Shown here in pieces: positions 38,143 through 47,029 of a stretch of DNA of 64,000 bases. The stretch's first letter is position 1. The number at the start of each line of letters is the position of its first letter. Both the position numbers and the translations under genes were made by a program. Where the stretch lies: NCBI GenBank assembly GCA_016790815.1, contig JAEUOG010000010.1, positions 1-64,000 of the forward strand, written 5' to 3'. The stretch is from Dechloromonas sp. Lineage in GTDB: Bacteria > Pseudomonadota > Gammaproteobacteria > Burkholderiales > Rhodocyclaceae. The notes beneath the pieces are model-generated. The model saw only the letters and a program-made list of their open reading frames with translations. It was not told the DNA's origin and ran no database searches.

Positions 38143-38448
38143 ATGAAACTGTTTGCACCCTTAGCCGCCTTGTGCCTGCTGGCCTTTGCCAGCACCTCGC
38201 AGGCTGCTGACCCGAACCTTGGCCGCAACTTGGCTGCCACCTGCGCCAATTGCCATGGCACCAACGGTAATGCGGTCAAGGGCTCCGGCATGGACGCCCT
38301 GGCGGGTATGGAAAAGGCCAAGATTCTGCAGAAACTGGCCGACTACAAGAATGGCGACAAGCCTGCATCAATCATGCATCAGATCACCAAGGGCTACACC
38401 GAAGTCCAGCTTGACCTGATCGCCGGCTATTTCGCCGCACAAAAATAA
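38143..38448 (+). CDS. Class I cytochrome c, probable sulfide dehydrogenase subunit
   Basis: 101 residues. A Sec signal ending TSQAAD precedes a single heme site CANCH (in TCANCHGTNGN), with an axial Met likely in ASIMHQITKG. It resembles short c553-type cytochromes and FccA/SoxE partners. The flavoprotein gene begins 12 bases after its stop, so the two probably form a flavocytochrome c. GAGGAG precedes the ATG. Assignment as fccA rests mainly on position. Confidence 0.84.
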   Translation: MKLFAPLAALCLLAFASTSQAADPNLGRNLAATCANCHGTNGNAVKGSGMDALAGMEKAKILQKLADYKNGDKPASIMHQITKGYTEVQLDLIAGYFAAQK

Positions 38449-38460
38449 GGGGAGACCACC

Positions 38461-39738
38461 ATGATGCTGATGAAAAGACGTGATTTCCTGAAAGTCAGTG
38501 CAGCTGCGGGCGCAATGGCCTCCCTGTACGGCTGCGCCGGCGGCGGCAAGGCCAGCGGCCATGTCGTTGTGGTTGGCGGCGGCTACGGCGGCGCCACAGT
38601 CGCCAAATACTTGCGCATGTGGAGCGAAGGCGACGTGCAAGTGACGCTGATCGAGCGTAACCCAACCTTCATTTCCTGCCCGATCTCCAACCTGGTCATT
38701 GGCGGCACCAAGACCATGGAAGACATAACCGTCAGCTACGACGGCCTGAAGAGCAAATGGGGCGTTCGTGTCGTCCAGGACGACGTTGTTGCGGTCGACG
38801 CAGCCAAGAAGACCATTTCCCTGAAAGCCGGCGGCAGCATGAGCTACGACCGTCTGGTGCTCTCGCCCGGCGTCGATTTCATGTGGGACGAAATCCCTGG
38901 CCTGAACAGCGCCGACGCCCAGAGCAAGATTCTGCACGCCTGGAAAGCGGGACCGCAAACGGTCGCCCTGCGCAAGCAACTGGAATCTATGAAAGACGGC
39001 GGCACCTACGCCATCTCCATCCCCAAGGCACCTTACCGCTGCCCGCCTGGACCGTACGAGCGCGCCAGCCTGGTGGCCAACTACTTCAAGCAGAGCAAGC
39101 CGAAATCCAAGGTCATCATCCTTGATGCCAATGAAGACGTAACCTCCAAGAAAGGCCTGTTCACCAAGGCCTGGGCCGATCTCTACAAAGGCATCATTGA
39201 ATACCGCAACAACAGCGAAGTGAAGGACGTCGAAGTCGGCACCAACACCGCCGTGCTCGAATTCGACAAGTTCAAGGCCGACGTGCTGAACATCATCCCG
39301 CCGCATCGTGCCGGCGACATCGCGGCCAAATCCGGCATCAAGCTGATCAACAATCGCTGGGTGGACGTCAACTGGCTGTCCATGGAATCGACCAGCACAC
39401 CGGGCATCCACGTGCTCGGCGATGCCGTCTTCCCGGCGCCAACCATGCCGAAATCCGGCCACATGGCCAACCAGCACGGCAAGCTCGCCGCTGCAGCAAT
39501 CCTCAACATGCTCTCCGGTCAGGCACCTAACCCGGAGCCGGTGGTAATGAATACCTGCTACAGCTTCGTTGATGCCAAGAACGTCATCCACGTTGCCTCG
39601 GTGCACCAGTACGACGCCGCCACCAAAACCGTGCAACCGGTCAAGGGTGCCGGCGGCGTCTCGGTGGCCCGCAACGAACTGGAAGGCAAGGCCGCCATGG
39701 GCTGGGCCAGGAACATCTGGGCCGACATGCTGACCTGA
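38461..39738 (+). CDS. fccB: Flavocytochrome c sulfide dehydrogenase, flavoprotein subunit
   Basis: 425 residues. It oxidises sulfide (or, as SoxF, reactivates Sox proteins) in the periplasm with FAD. A Tat-type leader has MKRRDFLKVS. The FAD fold is VVVVGGGYGGATVAKYL. Key cysteines lie in FISCPISNLVIGG (the region of covalent FAD attachment), YRCPPGPYERA and NTCYSFVD (the redox disulfide). The family's C-terminal domain ends around WGWARNIW-type residues. GGGGAG precedes the ATG. It is divergent to the sox operon. Confidence 0.93.
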   Translation: MMLMKRRDFLKVSAAAGAMASLYGCAGGGKASGHVVVVGGGYGGATVAKYLRMWSEGDVQVTLIERNPTFISCPISNLVIGGTKTMEDITVSYDGLKSKWGVRVVQDDVVAVDAAKKTISLKAGGSMSYDRLVLSPGVDFMWDEIPGLNSADAQSKILHAWKAGPQTVALRKQLESMKDGGTYAISIPKAPYRCPPGPYERASLVANYFKQSKPKSKVIILDANEDVTSKKGLFTKAWADLYKGIIEYRNNSEVKDVEVGTNTAVLEFDKFKADVLNIIPPHRAGDIAAKSGIKLINNRWVDVNWLSMESTSTPGIHVLGDAVFPAPTMPKSGHMANQHGKLAAAAILNMLSGQAPNPEPVVMNTCYSFVDAKNVIHVASVHQYDAATKTVQPVKGAGGVSVARNELEGKAAMGWARNIWADMLT

Positions 39739-39752
39739 TTGTTACCCCCAGC

Positions 39753-39788
39753 AAAGACAAAAGGCCGCAGATGCGGCCTTTTGTCTTT
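39753..39788 (+). terminator. Intrinsic terminator of the cytochrome/fccB operon
   Basis: AAAGACAAAAGGCCGCA pairs with TGCGGCCTTTTGTCTTT, a 15-17 bp stem with a minimal loop, 15 bases after the fccB stop. It is symmetric and may also end the convergent cytochrome transcript. Confidence 0.92.
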
Positions 39789-39804
39789 TCAATGACGGCA
39801 TGAC

Positions 39805-40422
39805 TCAATCCAGCGTTGCGATGTACTCCGCAACAGCGTGGGTCTCCAGCTCCGACAATTTGGAGGCGATGGTGTGCATGATGGCATTGTCGTTGGTCCG
39901 CTCACGCTTGTTAAACTGCTTCAACTGATCCTCGATATAGCGCGGGTGCTGACCAGCCAGACGCGGCAATTGCGGCGTACCGAGGCCTTTGGCACCGTGG
40001 CAGGTGGAACAGGCCGGCAAGCCACTGAACTCATTACCCCGGTTGAAGACAAATTTGCCGACCGCGAGAAGTTCCTGGTCCCTGCCCGGACGCGGCCCGA
40101 CCACCTTGGCCTGGAAGAAGGCGCCGAGCGACTTCATTTCAGTCGGCGTCAGGTCTTCCGCCTGGGGCTTCATGGTATCGCTGGCTCGCTTGCCCGACTT
40201 GAAGTCGGAGAGCTGCTTGGCGATGTATTCAGAGTGCTGCCCGGCCAACCGAGGGAATACGGCGCTGGCCGACTCGCCATTCAGGCCATGGCAGAGGAAA
40301 CAGCGGCCACCCACGATTTCCTCGGCCCGCTTCAGATCGACAGACACCGCATCGGCCGCCAATACAGTGCCAGATGCAGCCAACAAGCCCGCCACAAGCG
40401 CCCTTTGAATCAACTTGAGCAT
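39805..40422 (-). CDS. Diheme cytochrome c4
   Basis: 205 residues from the ATG at 40422 with AGGAGGGG upstream. A Sec signal ending GTVLAAD is followed by two c-type heme domains, CFLCH (in GGRCFLCHGLNGES) and CSTCH (in LPACSTCHGAKG). Each domain repeats FPRLAGQHSEYI / LPRLAGQHPRYI, as in true c4. Such cytochromes pass electrons to terminal oxidases. A perfect FNR site covers its predicted transcription start. A related gene lies immediately upstream. Confidence 0.92.
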   Translation of the reverse strand: MLKLIQRALVAGLLAASGTVLAADAVSVDLKRAEEIVGGRCFLCHGLNGESASAVFPRLAGQHSEYIAKQLSDFKSGKRASDTMKPQAEDLTPTEMKSLGAFFQAKVVGPRPGRDQELLAVGKFVFNRGNEFSGLPACSTCHGAKGLGTPQLPRLAGQHPRYIEDQLKQFNKRERTNDNAIMHTIASKLSELETHAVAEYIATLD

Positions 40423-40436
40423 TGCCCCTCCTGTAT

Positions 40437-40454
40437 ATTTGATAATTATCAAAT
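40437..40454 (-). promoter_or_regulatory. Perfect FNR/ANR box within an 18-bp palindrome
   Basis: ATTTGATAATTATCAAAT is fully palindromic and contains TTGATAATTATCAA (40439-40452), an exact FNR/ANR consensus. It sits between the predicted -10 and the c4 ATG, so bound FNR would block transcription under low oxygen. Confidence 0.7.
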
Positions 40455-40481
40455 AGTAATTTTCTTCTATACAAAAAGCAA
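40453..40481 (-). promoter_or_regulatory. Predicted promoter of the cytochrome c4 gene
   Basis: Minus-strand TTGCTT (40481-40476) and TACTAT (40458-40453) are spaced 17 bp. The start would fall inside the FNR palindrome. The -35 lies just before the end of the upstream cytochrome gene. Confidence 0.55.
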
Positions 40482-40486
40482 CCGCC

Positions 40487-41089
40487 TCACAGGGCGCGCA
40501 AAAACTCGGCAACAGCGCGGATTTCATCGGTCGTCAGGCGCTTGGCAATGTCCTGCATCAGGGAATTGTCGTTGGTCCGCTTGCGCTCTTCGAACAGCGT
40601 CAATTGGGTTTCGATATAGAGCGTATGCTGGCCAGCGATGCGCGGCAGCACATCCGACCCGGTCCCAGCCTCACCATGGCATTCACGGCAAGGCGTCAGT
40701 CCCTTGGCTACCTCGCCCTCTCGGTAGATTTTCTCGCCAACGGCGCGCATGTCGGGGTAGGCCGACTTGCCGCGGCTAGGCTCCTGGTGGCTGAAATAAT
40801 GCGCCGCCGCCCGCATGTCGTCATCATTCATATCGGCAACGATCTTGCGCATGTCGTTGCTGTCGCGCTGCCTCGACTTGAAATTGCGCAACTGCTTCAG
40901 CAGATAGGCTTCGTTCTGCCCGGCCAGTTTCGGATAGAGCGGACTGGAACTGTCGCCGGTGGCGCCGTGACAAAGAAAGCACTTGCCCATGACTTGTTCT
41001 TCGCCACGCTGCATCAGCACCGGATCTTCCACTGCCTGCGCAGCCAAGGCGAAAAACGCCGCTGCAGCCAAGACCAAGCGCCGGATCAT
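40487..41089 (-). CDS. Diheme c4-like cytochrome
   Basis: 200 residues. A Sec signal ([17 protein letters not shown]) precedes two heme sites, CFLCH ([12 protein letters not shown]) and CRECH ([12 protein letters not shown]). It shares the repeated [12 protein letters not shown] / [12 protein letters not shown] blocks with its neighbour, so the two are probably diverged duplicates. Its ATG overlaps the dut stop (ATGA), an odd coupling between a periplasmic cytochrome and a nucleotide enzyme. Confidence 0.9.
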   Translation of the reverse strand: MIRRLVLAAAAFFALAAQAVEDPVLMQRGEEQVMGKCFLCHGATGDSSSPLYPKLAGQNEAYLLKQLRNFKSRQRDSNDMRKIVADMNDDDMRAAAHYFSHQEPSRGKSAYPDMRAVGEKIYREGEVAKGLTPCRECHGEAGTGSDVLPRIAGQHTLYIETQLTLFEERKRTNDNSLMQDIAKRLTTDEIRAVAEFLRAL

Positions 41090-41535
41090 GCTTTTCCTGT
41101 GCTGCCGAAACCACCCTCGCCACGGTGGCTGGCATCGAAGTCATCGACAATATTGAAGCCAACCTGCAATACCGGCACGATGATCAATTGCGCGATGCGA
41201 TCAAGCGGATTCAGCGTAAAGCCCGCATGACCGCGGTTCCACACCGAGACCATCAACTCGCCCTGATAGTCGCTATCGATCAATCCGACCAGATTCCCGA
41301 GCACGATGCCGTGTTTGTGGCCCAGCCCAGAGCGCGGCAGGATCATCGCCGCCAGCCCCGGGTCGGCCAGATGAATGGCCATGCCGGTCGGCACCAGCGT
41401 CGTCTGGCCAGGCTCGACATGCAGCGGCGCTTCAATGCAGGCGCGCAGGTCCAAGCCAGCAGAGCCCGGCGTGGCGTAGTGTGGGGGACTTTCGCGCAGG
41501 CGGTTGTCGAGAATCTTTACGTCGATATGATGCAT
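41086..41535 (-). CDS. dut: dUTP diphosphatase
   Basis: 149 residues; trimeric dUTPase hydrolysing dUTP to dUMP and pyrophosphate. All five motifs are visible: SAGLDLRA (1), [17 protein letters not shown] (2), [13 protein letters not shown] (3, catalytic Asp), [11 protein letters not shown] (4) and [10 protein letters not shown] (5, the C-terminal lid). Its start overlaps the coaBC stop by four bases. The order coaBC-dut is common in proteobacteria. Confidence 0.97.
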   Translation of the reverse strand: MHHIDVKILDNRLRESPPHYATPGSAGLDLRACIEAPLHVEPGQTTLVPTGMAIHLADPGLAAMILPRSGLGHKHGIVLGNLVGLIDSDYQGELMVSVWNRGHAGFTLNPLDRIAQLIIVPVLQVGFNIVDDFDASHRGEGGFGSTGKA

Positions 41536-42725
41536 CAGTCTTTCCTCGTCAAGGTGGCGACATGTTCAATTAACTGGCGGGCCAGTACAGATTTTGGGGC
41601 CGGTGCCAGCGGATGGGCGCCGGCGGCGTCGAACAGCACCAACCGGTTATCGTCACCGCCGAAGCCGTCCTGGATCAGGTTGCCGGCGATCAGCGGGATA
41701 TTTTTCTTGCGTCGCTTGCTCTGCGCATACTCGTCCAGATTTCGGCTCTCGGCTGCGAAGCCCACACAGAACGGGCCGCCCGACATTGCCGCCACTTCGG
41801 CCAGAATGTCCGGGTTTTCGATTAGCTCAACCGGAGGAATACCGCCGCTATCTTTCTTGAGCTTGTGCCCTGCCGCATTGGCGACGCGGTAATCGGCCAC
41901 CGCAGCGACGCCGATGAAAATGTCCGCCGTAGCAGCCCGCGCCATCACGGCGGCATGCATGTCGAGCGCACTCTGCACATTGACACGGTCGACGCCCTGC
42001 GGGGCCGAAAATTCGACCGGCCCGGAAACCAGCGTTACCTGCGCCCCGGCCTGTCGGGCTGCGCGCGCGACGGCATAGCCCATGCGACCGGACGACAGAT
42101 TGGTAATGCCACGCACCGGATCAATGGCCTCGAAGGTCGGCCCGGCCGTGATCAAGACTTTCCGGCCGGCGAGCAGTTTGGGTGTGAAGAAGGCAACGAC
42201 TTCTTCCATTAACTCCTCAGGCTCCAACATGCGACCGGCGCCAACTTCGCCGCAAGCCTGCCCACCGCAGGCCGGACCAAGAATCTGCACGCCGTCGGCC
42301 TGCAACTGGCTGACATTACGCTGCGTAGCGGGGTTTTCCCACATCTGGCGGTTCATCGCCGGGGCCACGAGCAGCGGGCAGTCGCGGGCCAGCACCATGG
42401 TCGCCAGCAGATCATCGGCCATGCCGTGGGCGATGCGGGCGAGGAAATCAGCCGAGGCCGGTGCGAGGAGAATCAGATCAGCTTGCCGCGACAAATCGAT
42501 ATGCGCCATCGCGTTGGGCATCCGGGCATCCCACTGATCAAGATAGACCGGCTTGCCCGACAGCGCCTGAAAGGTGGTCGCGGTGACGAAGTGCGTCGCC
42601 CCCTCGGTCATCGCCACCTGTACCTCGGCACCCTGCTTGCCGAGCAGGCGAACGAGTTCAGCGGCCTTGTAGGCAGCGATGCCGCCCGTGACGCCTAGAA
42701 CGATGCGTTTTCCCTGTAATTCCAT
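41535..42725 (-). CDS. coaBC: Phosphopantothenoylcysteine decarboxylase / synthase
   Basis: 396 residues; bifunctional enzyme for two steps of coenzyme A synthesis. The N-terminal CoaC flavoprotein domain has [22 protein letters not shown]-type [16 protein letters not shown] and [17 protein letters not shown]. The C-terminal CoaB domain starts near residue 190 with [24 protein letters not shown] (in parts) and carries the Lys/Asn CTP-site region near [15 protein letters not shown]. It is divergent from radC; between them TTAGAAT (42736-42742) and ATTCTAA (42755-42761) form an inverted repeat. Confidence 0.96.
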   Translation of the reverse strand: MELQGKRIVLGVTGGIAAYKAAELVRLLGKQGAEVQVAMTEGATHFVTATTFQALSGKPVYLDQWDARMPNAMAHIDLSRQADLILLAPASADFLARIAHGMADDLLATMVLARDCPLLVAPAMNRQMWENPATQRNVSQLQADGVQILGPACGGQACGEVGAGRMLEPEELMEEVVAFFTPKLLAGRKVLITAGPTFEAIDPVRGITNLSSGRMGYAVARAARQAGAQVTLVSGPVEFSAPQGVDRVNVQSALDMHAAVMARAATADIFIGVAAVADYRVANAAGHKLKKDSGGIPPVELIENPDILAEVAAMSGGPFCVGFAAESRNLDEYAQSKRRKKNIPLIAGNLIQDGFGGDDNRLVLFDAAGAHPLAPAPKSVLARQLIEHVATLTRKD

Positions 42726-42773
42726 TGTCTTGCCATTAGAATTGGACTCCGCTCATTCTAACGGAAAAGAATA

Positions 42774-43454
42774 ATGGCGATTACCGACTGGCCAGAAGGC
42801 GAACGGCCACGCGAACGTCTGTTGGCGCACGGGCCGGAAGCCCTTTCCGATGCAGAACTGCTAGCCATCTACTTGCGTGTCGGGGTGCGCGGCAAAAGCG
42901 CTGTAGATCTGGCGCGCGATCTGCTCCAGCGCTTCGACGGCCAACTAGGCACCCTGGCCGAAGCGTCTCTTGAGGAACTGGCCAGCGTATCGGGCATCGG
43001 CATGGCCAAGGCGGCGCAACTCAAAGCCAGCTTTGAACTGGCCCGCCGCGCTCTGTCGCAGGATATGGCGATACGCGACAGCTTCACCTCGCCGGGCAAG
43101 GTGCGCGACTGGCTGCGACTCAAGCTGGCCAGTCGCGGCCGTGAAGTCTTCATTGCCTTGTGGCTGGATGCCCAGAACCGCCTGCTAAAAGCGGACGAAC
43201 TGTTCTCCGGCACGCTGACCCAAACTTCGGTTTACCCGCGCGAAGTCGTCAAGGCGGCGCTCGCCAACAACGCTGCGGCGGTTATCCTGGCGCACAACCA
43301 CCCCTCTGGCATTGCCGAACCGTCACGGGCCGACGAGATGCTCACGCGATCCCTGAAAGAGGCCCTGGCCCTGGTCGACGTCAAGGTGCTCGACCACTTC
43401 ATTGTCGCCGGCAACACCCCGCCGCTCTCCTTCGCCGAACGGGGCTTGCTATAA
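42774..43454 (+). CDS. radC: RadC/JAB-domain protein
   Basis: 226 residues. An N-terminal helix-hairpin-helix part ([34 protein letters not shown]) and a C-terminal JAMM metalloprotease-like domain with [16 protein letters not shown] carry the metal-binding His-His and Asp. Historically called a DNA repair protein; its true biochemical role is uncertain. It lies divergent from coaBC and upstream of rpmB, the common rpmBG neighbourhood. Confidence 0.95.
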   Translation: MAITDWPEGERPRERLLAHGPEALSDAELLAIYLRVGVRGKSAVDLARDLLQRFDGQLGTLAEASLEELASVSGIGMAKAAQLKASFELARRALSQDMAIRDSFTSPGKVRDWLRLKLASRGREVFIALWLDAQNRLLKADELFSGTLTQTSVYPREVVKAALANNAAAVILAHNHPSGIAEPSRADEMLTRSLKEALALVDVKVLDHFIVAGNTPPLSFAERGLL

Positions 43455-43469
43455 AATTCAATAAACCCC

Positions 43470-43499
43470 TTGAAACGATTATGTACTTTTGGTTATAAT
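43470..43499 (+). promoter_or_regulatory. Promoter of rpmB-rpmG
   Basis: TTGAAA (43470-43475) and a perfect TATAAT (43494-43499) are spaced 18 bp, 36 bp before the rpmB ATG. A strong sigma-70 promoter, as expected for ribosomal protein genes. Confidence 0.8.
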
Positions 43500-43535
43500 T
43501 GTGGGCTCTCTTCTAGCGAATTCTGGAGCACCATC

Positions 43536-43769
43536 ATGGCGCGTGTCTGCCAAGTAACGGGTAAAGGCCCGATGGTTGGGAATACTGTTTCCCATGCCAA
43601 CAATAGAACCAAACGCCGTTTCCTGCCGAACTTGCAGTACCGTCGTTTCTGGGTTGAATCTGAAAACCGCTTCCTGCGCCTGCGCGTTTCCAACGCCGGT
43701 CTGCGCCTGATCGACAAGAACGGCATCGATGCCGTCCTGGCTGACCTGCGCGCCCGCGGCGAAGTCTGA
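43536..43769 (+). CDS. rpmB: 50S ribosomal protein L28
   Basis: 77 residues. The sequence opens [20 protein letters not shown] and continues [18 protein letters not shown], the standard L28 signature. The ATG at 43536 matches the family start and has TGGAG upstream; an upstream frame-extension from 43470 is not real. It carries a single Cys and is not of the zinc-binding C+ form. rpmG follows after 18 bases. Confidence 0.98.
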   Translation: MARVCQVTGKGPMVGNTVSHANNRTKRRFLPNLQYRRFWVESENRFLRLRVSNAGLRLIDKNGIDAVLADLRARGEV

Positions 43770-43787
43770 TAAAGAAGGAAATACAAA

Positions 43788-43955
43788 ATGGCTAAAGGCG
43801 GTCGCGAAAAAATCAAGCTGGAATCCACAGCTGGCACCGGTCACTTCTATACCACCTCCAAGAACAAGCGCACGACGCCTGAAAAGCTGGAGTTCATGAA
43901 GTACGACCCGAAGGCACGTAAGCATGTCGCTTACAAGGAAGTCAAGCTGAAGTAA
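43788..43955 (+). CDS. rpmG: 50S ribosomal protein L33
   Basis: 55 residues: [20 protein letters not shown] at the start and [18 protein letters not shown] at the end. It has no cysteines, so it is the zinc-independent form. AGAAGGAA precedes the ATG. It is too short for routine ORF lists but unmistakable, in the conserved rpmB-rpmG order. Confidence 0.97.
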   Translation: MAKGGREKIKLESTAGTGHFYTTSKNKRTTPEKLEFMKYDPKARKHVAYKEVKLK

Positions 43956-43980
43956 TTCAGCTTCTCCAGAGCATTCTATA

Positions 43981-44000
43981 AACCCGCCTTTCGGCGGGTT
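43981..44000 (+). terminator. Intrinsic terminator of rpmBG
   Basis: AACCCGCC-TTTC-GGCGGGTT followed by TTGTTTTTT, 25 bases after the rpmG stop. Confidence 0.88.
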
Positions 44001-44013
44001 TTGTTTTTTGTGG

Positions 44014-44505
44014 CTAGCGTTTCTTCATGAAGAGCAGGGCGGCGTAGCCTACGATCCCTGCAAAAAGCAGCACGGACCAGTTGGCCATCGACAAGCCGAA
44101 CAGTTCCCAGTCACGGCTGCTGCAAAAACCCGTCGCCAGGAATACGGACGGCCATTCCGTTCCGAGCCAATCTACCAGGCGCTCTATGGCGTTGGGGTCC
44201 GTAAAGCTGCACTCCGGCGCGAGGTGCGGAAAAGCCTGCATCCAGGTCTGATAAGCTGCAACGCCGACACCCAATGCGGCAAGGCAGCCGGCCAGTGCAG
44301 CCCAAATCATTCGCCCAGCAGGCCAGATGAAGCCAAGCAAACCCGCAAGGCCAATCACGACGTAGAGCAGGCGCTGGAAGATACAGAGCGGACACGGTGC
44401 CAAGCGAAGGAGCGTTTGTAGTTCCATGCTAATCGCAACCAGGCCCAGGCAACCCAGCCCCAATGTCGCGAACCAGGCACGCATGGGCACTTTTGACCAA
44501 TTCAT
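44014..44505 (-). CDS. dsbB: Disulfide bond formation protein DsbB
   Basis: 163 residues with four membrane helices. It reoxidises DsbA and passes electrons to quinone. Both catalytic pairs are present: LAPCPLCIFQR in the first periplasmic loop and the ECSF / FCSSRDW cysteines in the second. The conserved Arg after the CxxC is in IFQR. Convergent to rpmG. Relevant here because the window is rich in periplasmic thiol and c-heme proteins. Confidence 0.95.
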   Translation of the reverse strand: MNWSKVPMRAWFATLGLGCLGLVAISMELQTLLRLAPCPLCIFQRLLYVVIGLAGLLGFIWPAGRMIWAALAGCLAALGVGVAAYQTWMQAFPHLAPECSFTDPNAIERLVDWLGTEWPSVFLATGFCSSRDWELFGLSMANWSVLLFAGIVGYAALLFMKKR

Positions 44506-44584
44506 CAGGATTCATCCTCAGTTAACGATGAGCCGGGATTCTATGTCATCGCTGCCCAGAGTTGAAATTTGGGCTTTTTTTGCA

Positions 44585-44597
44585 GTCGACCGCAGCA
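44585..44597 (-). repeat. Copy of recurring CTGCGGTCGAC motif (intergenic)
   Basis: GTCGACCGCAGCA on the plus strand (TGCTGCGGTCGAC on minus), between dsbB and the response regulator. One of nine exact copies of the 11-mer. Confidence 0.6.
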
Positions 44598-44654
44598 ATC
44601 GAATCTAGACACAGGAAGGTGGACCGCTGCACTGCAGGTGGTTAAGATTGGCGG

Positions 44655-45359
44655 ATGAATACACGTATCCTGCTAGTCGAAGACGACGAACGCCTGGCCG
44701 AACTGACGGCCGAATACCTGACCAAAAACGACATGCAAGTCAGTGTCGAGCCACGCGGCGACACTGCCGAGGCGCGCATCCTTGCGGAGCAGCCCGATCT
44801 GGTCATTCTCGACGTGATGCTTCCGGGCAAGGATGGCTTTGAAATCTGCCGCGCCGTCCGCCCGCATTATCGCGGCGTGATCCTGATGCTCACGGCACGC
44901 GATGAGGATTTCGACCAGATTCTTGGCCTGGAGATGGGGGCCGACGACTACATCGCCAAACCGGTCCAGCCACGCGTACTGCTTGCTCGCATCAAGGCCC
45001 TGCTACGTCGTCTGCCCACTGCTGGCGAGGCGCCCAGCAGCGAGTCGGAGAGCCTGCTCTTTGGCCAGTTCAAGATCAGCCAGGCGACGCGGACCGCCTC
45101 GCTGACCGGGCAGACCATCGACCTGACGACCGCTGAATTCGACCTTCTCTGGCTGCTCGCCTCGCATGCGGGCAACGTGCTGTCCCGCGACGACCTGTTG
45201 CAGGAATTGCGCGGCATCGGTTTCGACGGGCTGGATCGTTCCATCGATGCCCGCATCTCGCGCCTGCGCAAGAAACTGAACGACGACCCGGAGAACCCGA
45301 CCCGCATCAAGACCGTGCGCGGCAAGGGTTATCTTTTCAGCAAGCATGACTGGAACTGA
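44655..45359 (+). CDS. OmpR-family response regulator, RstA-like
   Basis: 234 residues. The receiver has VEDDERLAEL and phospho-acceptor Asp53 in LVILDVMLPGKDG; the C-terminal winged helix has TTAEFDLLWLLASHAGNVLSRD and SRLRKKLNDDPENPTRIKTVRGKGYLF (in parts). Overall it is closest in feel to RstA. It overlaps the kinase gene by 14 bases. Phased GTTAC repeats downstream of the pair resemble the known RstA box (which contains GTTACA), suggesting a local target. Confidence 0.9.
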   Translation: MNTRILLVEDDERLAELTAEYLTKNDMQVSVEPRGDTAEARILAEQPDLVILDVMLPGKDGFEICRAVRPHYRGVILMLTARDEDFDQILGLEMGADDYIAKPVQPRVLLARIKALLRRLPTAGEAPSSESESLLFGQFKISQATRTASLTGQTIDLTTAEFDLLWLLASHAGNVLSRDDLLQELRGIGFDGLDRSIDARISRLRKKLNDDPENPTRIKTVRGKGYLFSKHDWN

Positions 45360-46782
45360 ACCCGAGAACGGGGAAGCGATCCCGAAGGAGAAAAACCAGG
45401 GACTGGCCCGCTCGCTGATCCGGGTGGCCCTGCCGCGCTGGCGCGGCAGGCGCTACAGCCTGTCCAAGCTATTCTTCAACTTTTATCTGCTGGCGATGGG
45501 CTCTTTTGTCGCCATCGCCTTCACGGCCGATTTCGTCATTTCCACCGCTCAGCGGGGCATAACCGACGACTACGCGCGCCGCTTCATGCGCGGCACGATC
45601 ACCATGATCGAGGATGAGCTTTTACGGCAGCCGCGCCGCGACTGGCAGAAAAAGATCAAGGACCTCGACGACAAGTTTTCCTACAACCTGGGTATCGTCG
45701 AACGAATGACGCTCGACAGCACACTGACGCCGAGCCAGGTCGTCAAGCTCGATGCCGGCGACATTGCCATCGACCACGATGGCGACATCATGTATCACCG
45801 CCTCGGCACCTCCAGCCAGGTGCTGGTGGTCGGCCCGCTCGCCTCGAATCGGAACCCGGAGCTGAAGGACCGCCTGCCGCTCGAACTCCGGTTGCGCCTG
45901 CTGACATGGAGCCTGATCGGCCTCATTTTCGCCATAGCGCTGTGGTTCTGGATTCGTCCTGTCTGGCGCGATCTTGAGGGCCTGCGCCAGACTGCGCTCG
46001 ATCTTGGCGACGGTCATTTCGAGGCCGTTTCGCCGCCGGTCCGCACCCGCCTTTTTGCGCCGCTCTCCGACACCATGAACAGCATGGCTGAGCGCATCCG
46101 CCAGTTACTGGCCACCCACCGCGAGCTTTCCTGCGGCATTTCGCACGAATTGCGCACGCCGATCGCCCGCATGCGCTTTGCTCTCGAAATGCTCTCCGAA
46201 ACCGATGAGCGGGCAGAACGCGAGCGCCTTTGGGCCATGATGGAAGCTGATCTCGACGAACTGGATCAACTTATCGACACCAGCCTGACCTATGCCCGCT
46301 TCGAACGCGAAGCGCCGCAGGCGCACTTTTCGAGCGTCAAGCTTGCCGAGTGGCTCAGCGATGAGGTGGATTCGTTGCGCTTGCTCGGGCGCCAGCTTGA
46401 TGTCACGGTCAACACCGAAAAACTGCCCGAAAACCTGTTTGTGGACCTTGACCGCAAGGCCATGCCCTATGCCCTGCGCAATCTGTTGCGAAACGCCTTC
46501 AAATACGCCGGCAAGCGTATTGCGGTCAGCGCGGAGCTGGCTGGCGAAACCATGCTGATCCATGTCGACGACGATGGCATCGGCATCCCGCCGGAAGAGC
46601 GCGAACACATCTTTTCGGCCTTCACCCGCCTCGACCGTTCGCGCGACCGATCGACGGGCGGATACGGGCTCGGGTTGGCCATCGCCCGCCGCGTCCTGGA
46701 GCTGCATGGCGGCACCGCGACGGCAGACGCATCCCCGCTCGGCGGCGCCCGCTTCACGCTTTCCTGGAAAGCACGCCAATAG
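45346..46782 (+). CDS. Sensor histidine kinase, RstB-like
   Basis: 478 residues. Helix 1 (about 47-66), a periplasmic domain (about 67-185) with VVGPLASNRNPELKD, helix 2 (about 187-205), HAMP, and a HisKA with His267 in SCGISHELRTPIARMRF, the typical RstB context. HATPase motifs are NLLRNAFKYA, DDDGIGIPPEER and GGYGLGLAIARRV. It is coupled to the regulator upstream. The N-terminal about 45 residues are a basic cytoplasmic extension. Confidence 0.9.
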   Translation: MTGTEPENGEAIPKEKNQGLARSLIRVALPRWRGRRYSLSKLFFNFYLLAMGSFVAIAFTADFVISTAQRGITDDYARRFMRGTITMIEDELLRQPRRDWQKKIKDLDDKFSYNLGIVERMTLDSTLTPSQVVKLDAGDIAIDHDGDIMYHRLGTSSQVLVVGPLASNRNPELKDRLPLELRLRLLTWSLIGLIFAIALWFWIRPVWRDLEGLRQTALDLGDGHFEAVSPPVRTRLFAPLSDTMNSMAERIRQLLATHRELSCGISHELRTPIARMRFALEMLSETDERAERERLWAMMEADLDELDQLIDTSLTYARFEREAPQAHFSSVKLAEWLSDEVDSLRLLGRQLDVTVNTEKLPENLFVDLDRKAMPYALRNLLRNAFKYAGKRIAVSAELAGETMLIHVDDDGIGIPPEEREHIFSAFTRLDRSRDRSTGGYGLGLAIARRVLELHGGTATADASPLGGARFTLSWKARQ

Positions 46783-46795
46783 GTCTTCGCGGCGC

Positions 46796-46832
46796 CGTTA
46801 CAGAGCGTTACAGAAGATCAAAACCCGTTACC
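46796..46832 (+). promoter_or_regulatory. Phased GTTAC direct repeats (RstA-box-like operator)
   Basis: CGTTACAGA at 46796 and again at 46806, and CGTTACC at 46826: spacing 10 and 20 bp, in phase with the helix. OmpR-family regulators bind such direct repeats, and the E. coli RstA box contains GTTACA. It lies just after the kinase stop and about 105 bp before the microprotein genes. Confidence 0.55.
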
Positions 46833-46936
46833 TCTTGGCCACGCTTTGGCTACAGACGTAGCGCCGGCACGCCCATAAGATGCGAGGCATGGAAGCAAAC
46901 CAATCCCATGAAGAGGACAATCAGGAAAACATCAAA

Positions 46937-47029
46937 ATGAATATCAAACAATTTATCGAAGCCACCCGCCAGTACCTGTTCGACATGACGTCGGCTCAAG
47001 CCAGCATGCCAGCCACCGGAAATCGCTGA
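46937..47029 (+). CDS. Microprotein 1, 30 aa
   Basis: A short frame encodes MNIKQFIEATRQYLFDMTSA and ends MPATGNR, with AGGA ten bases upstream of the ATG. In-frame ATGs at 46880 and 46889 would add a very acidic, hydrophilic leader (49 or 46 residues) but lack good ribosome sites. The stop overlaps the next start (TGATG), implying coupled translation. No family is recognised. Its place behind the GTTAC repeats suggests control by the adjacent two-component system. Confidence 0.45.
   Translation: MNIKQFIEATRQYLFDMTSAQASMPATGNR

Noticed and set aside
38368..39636. 422-codon minus-strand open frame opposite fccB
   Set aside because: Shadow of the flavoprotein gene; no ribosome site or recognisable domain.
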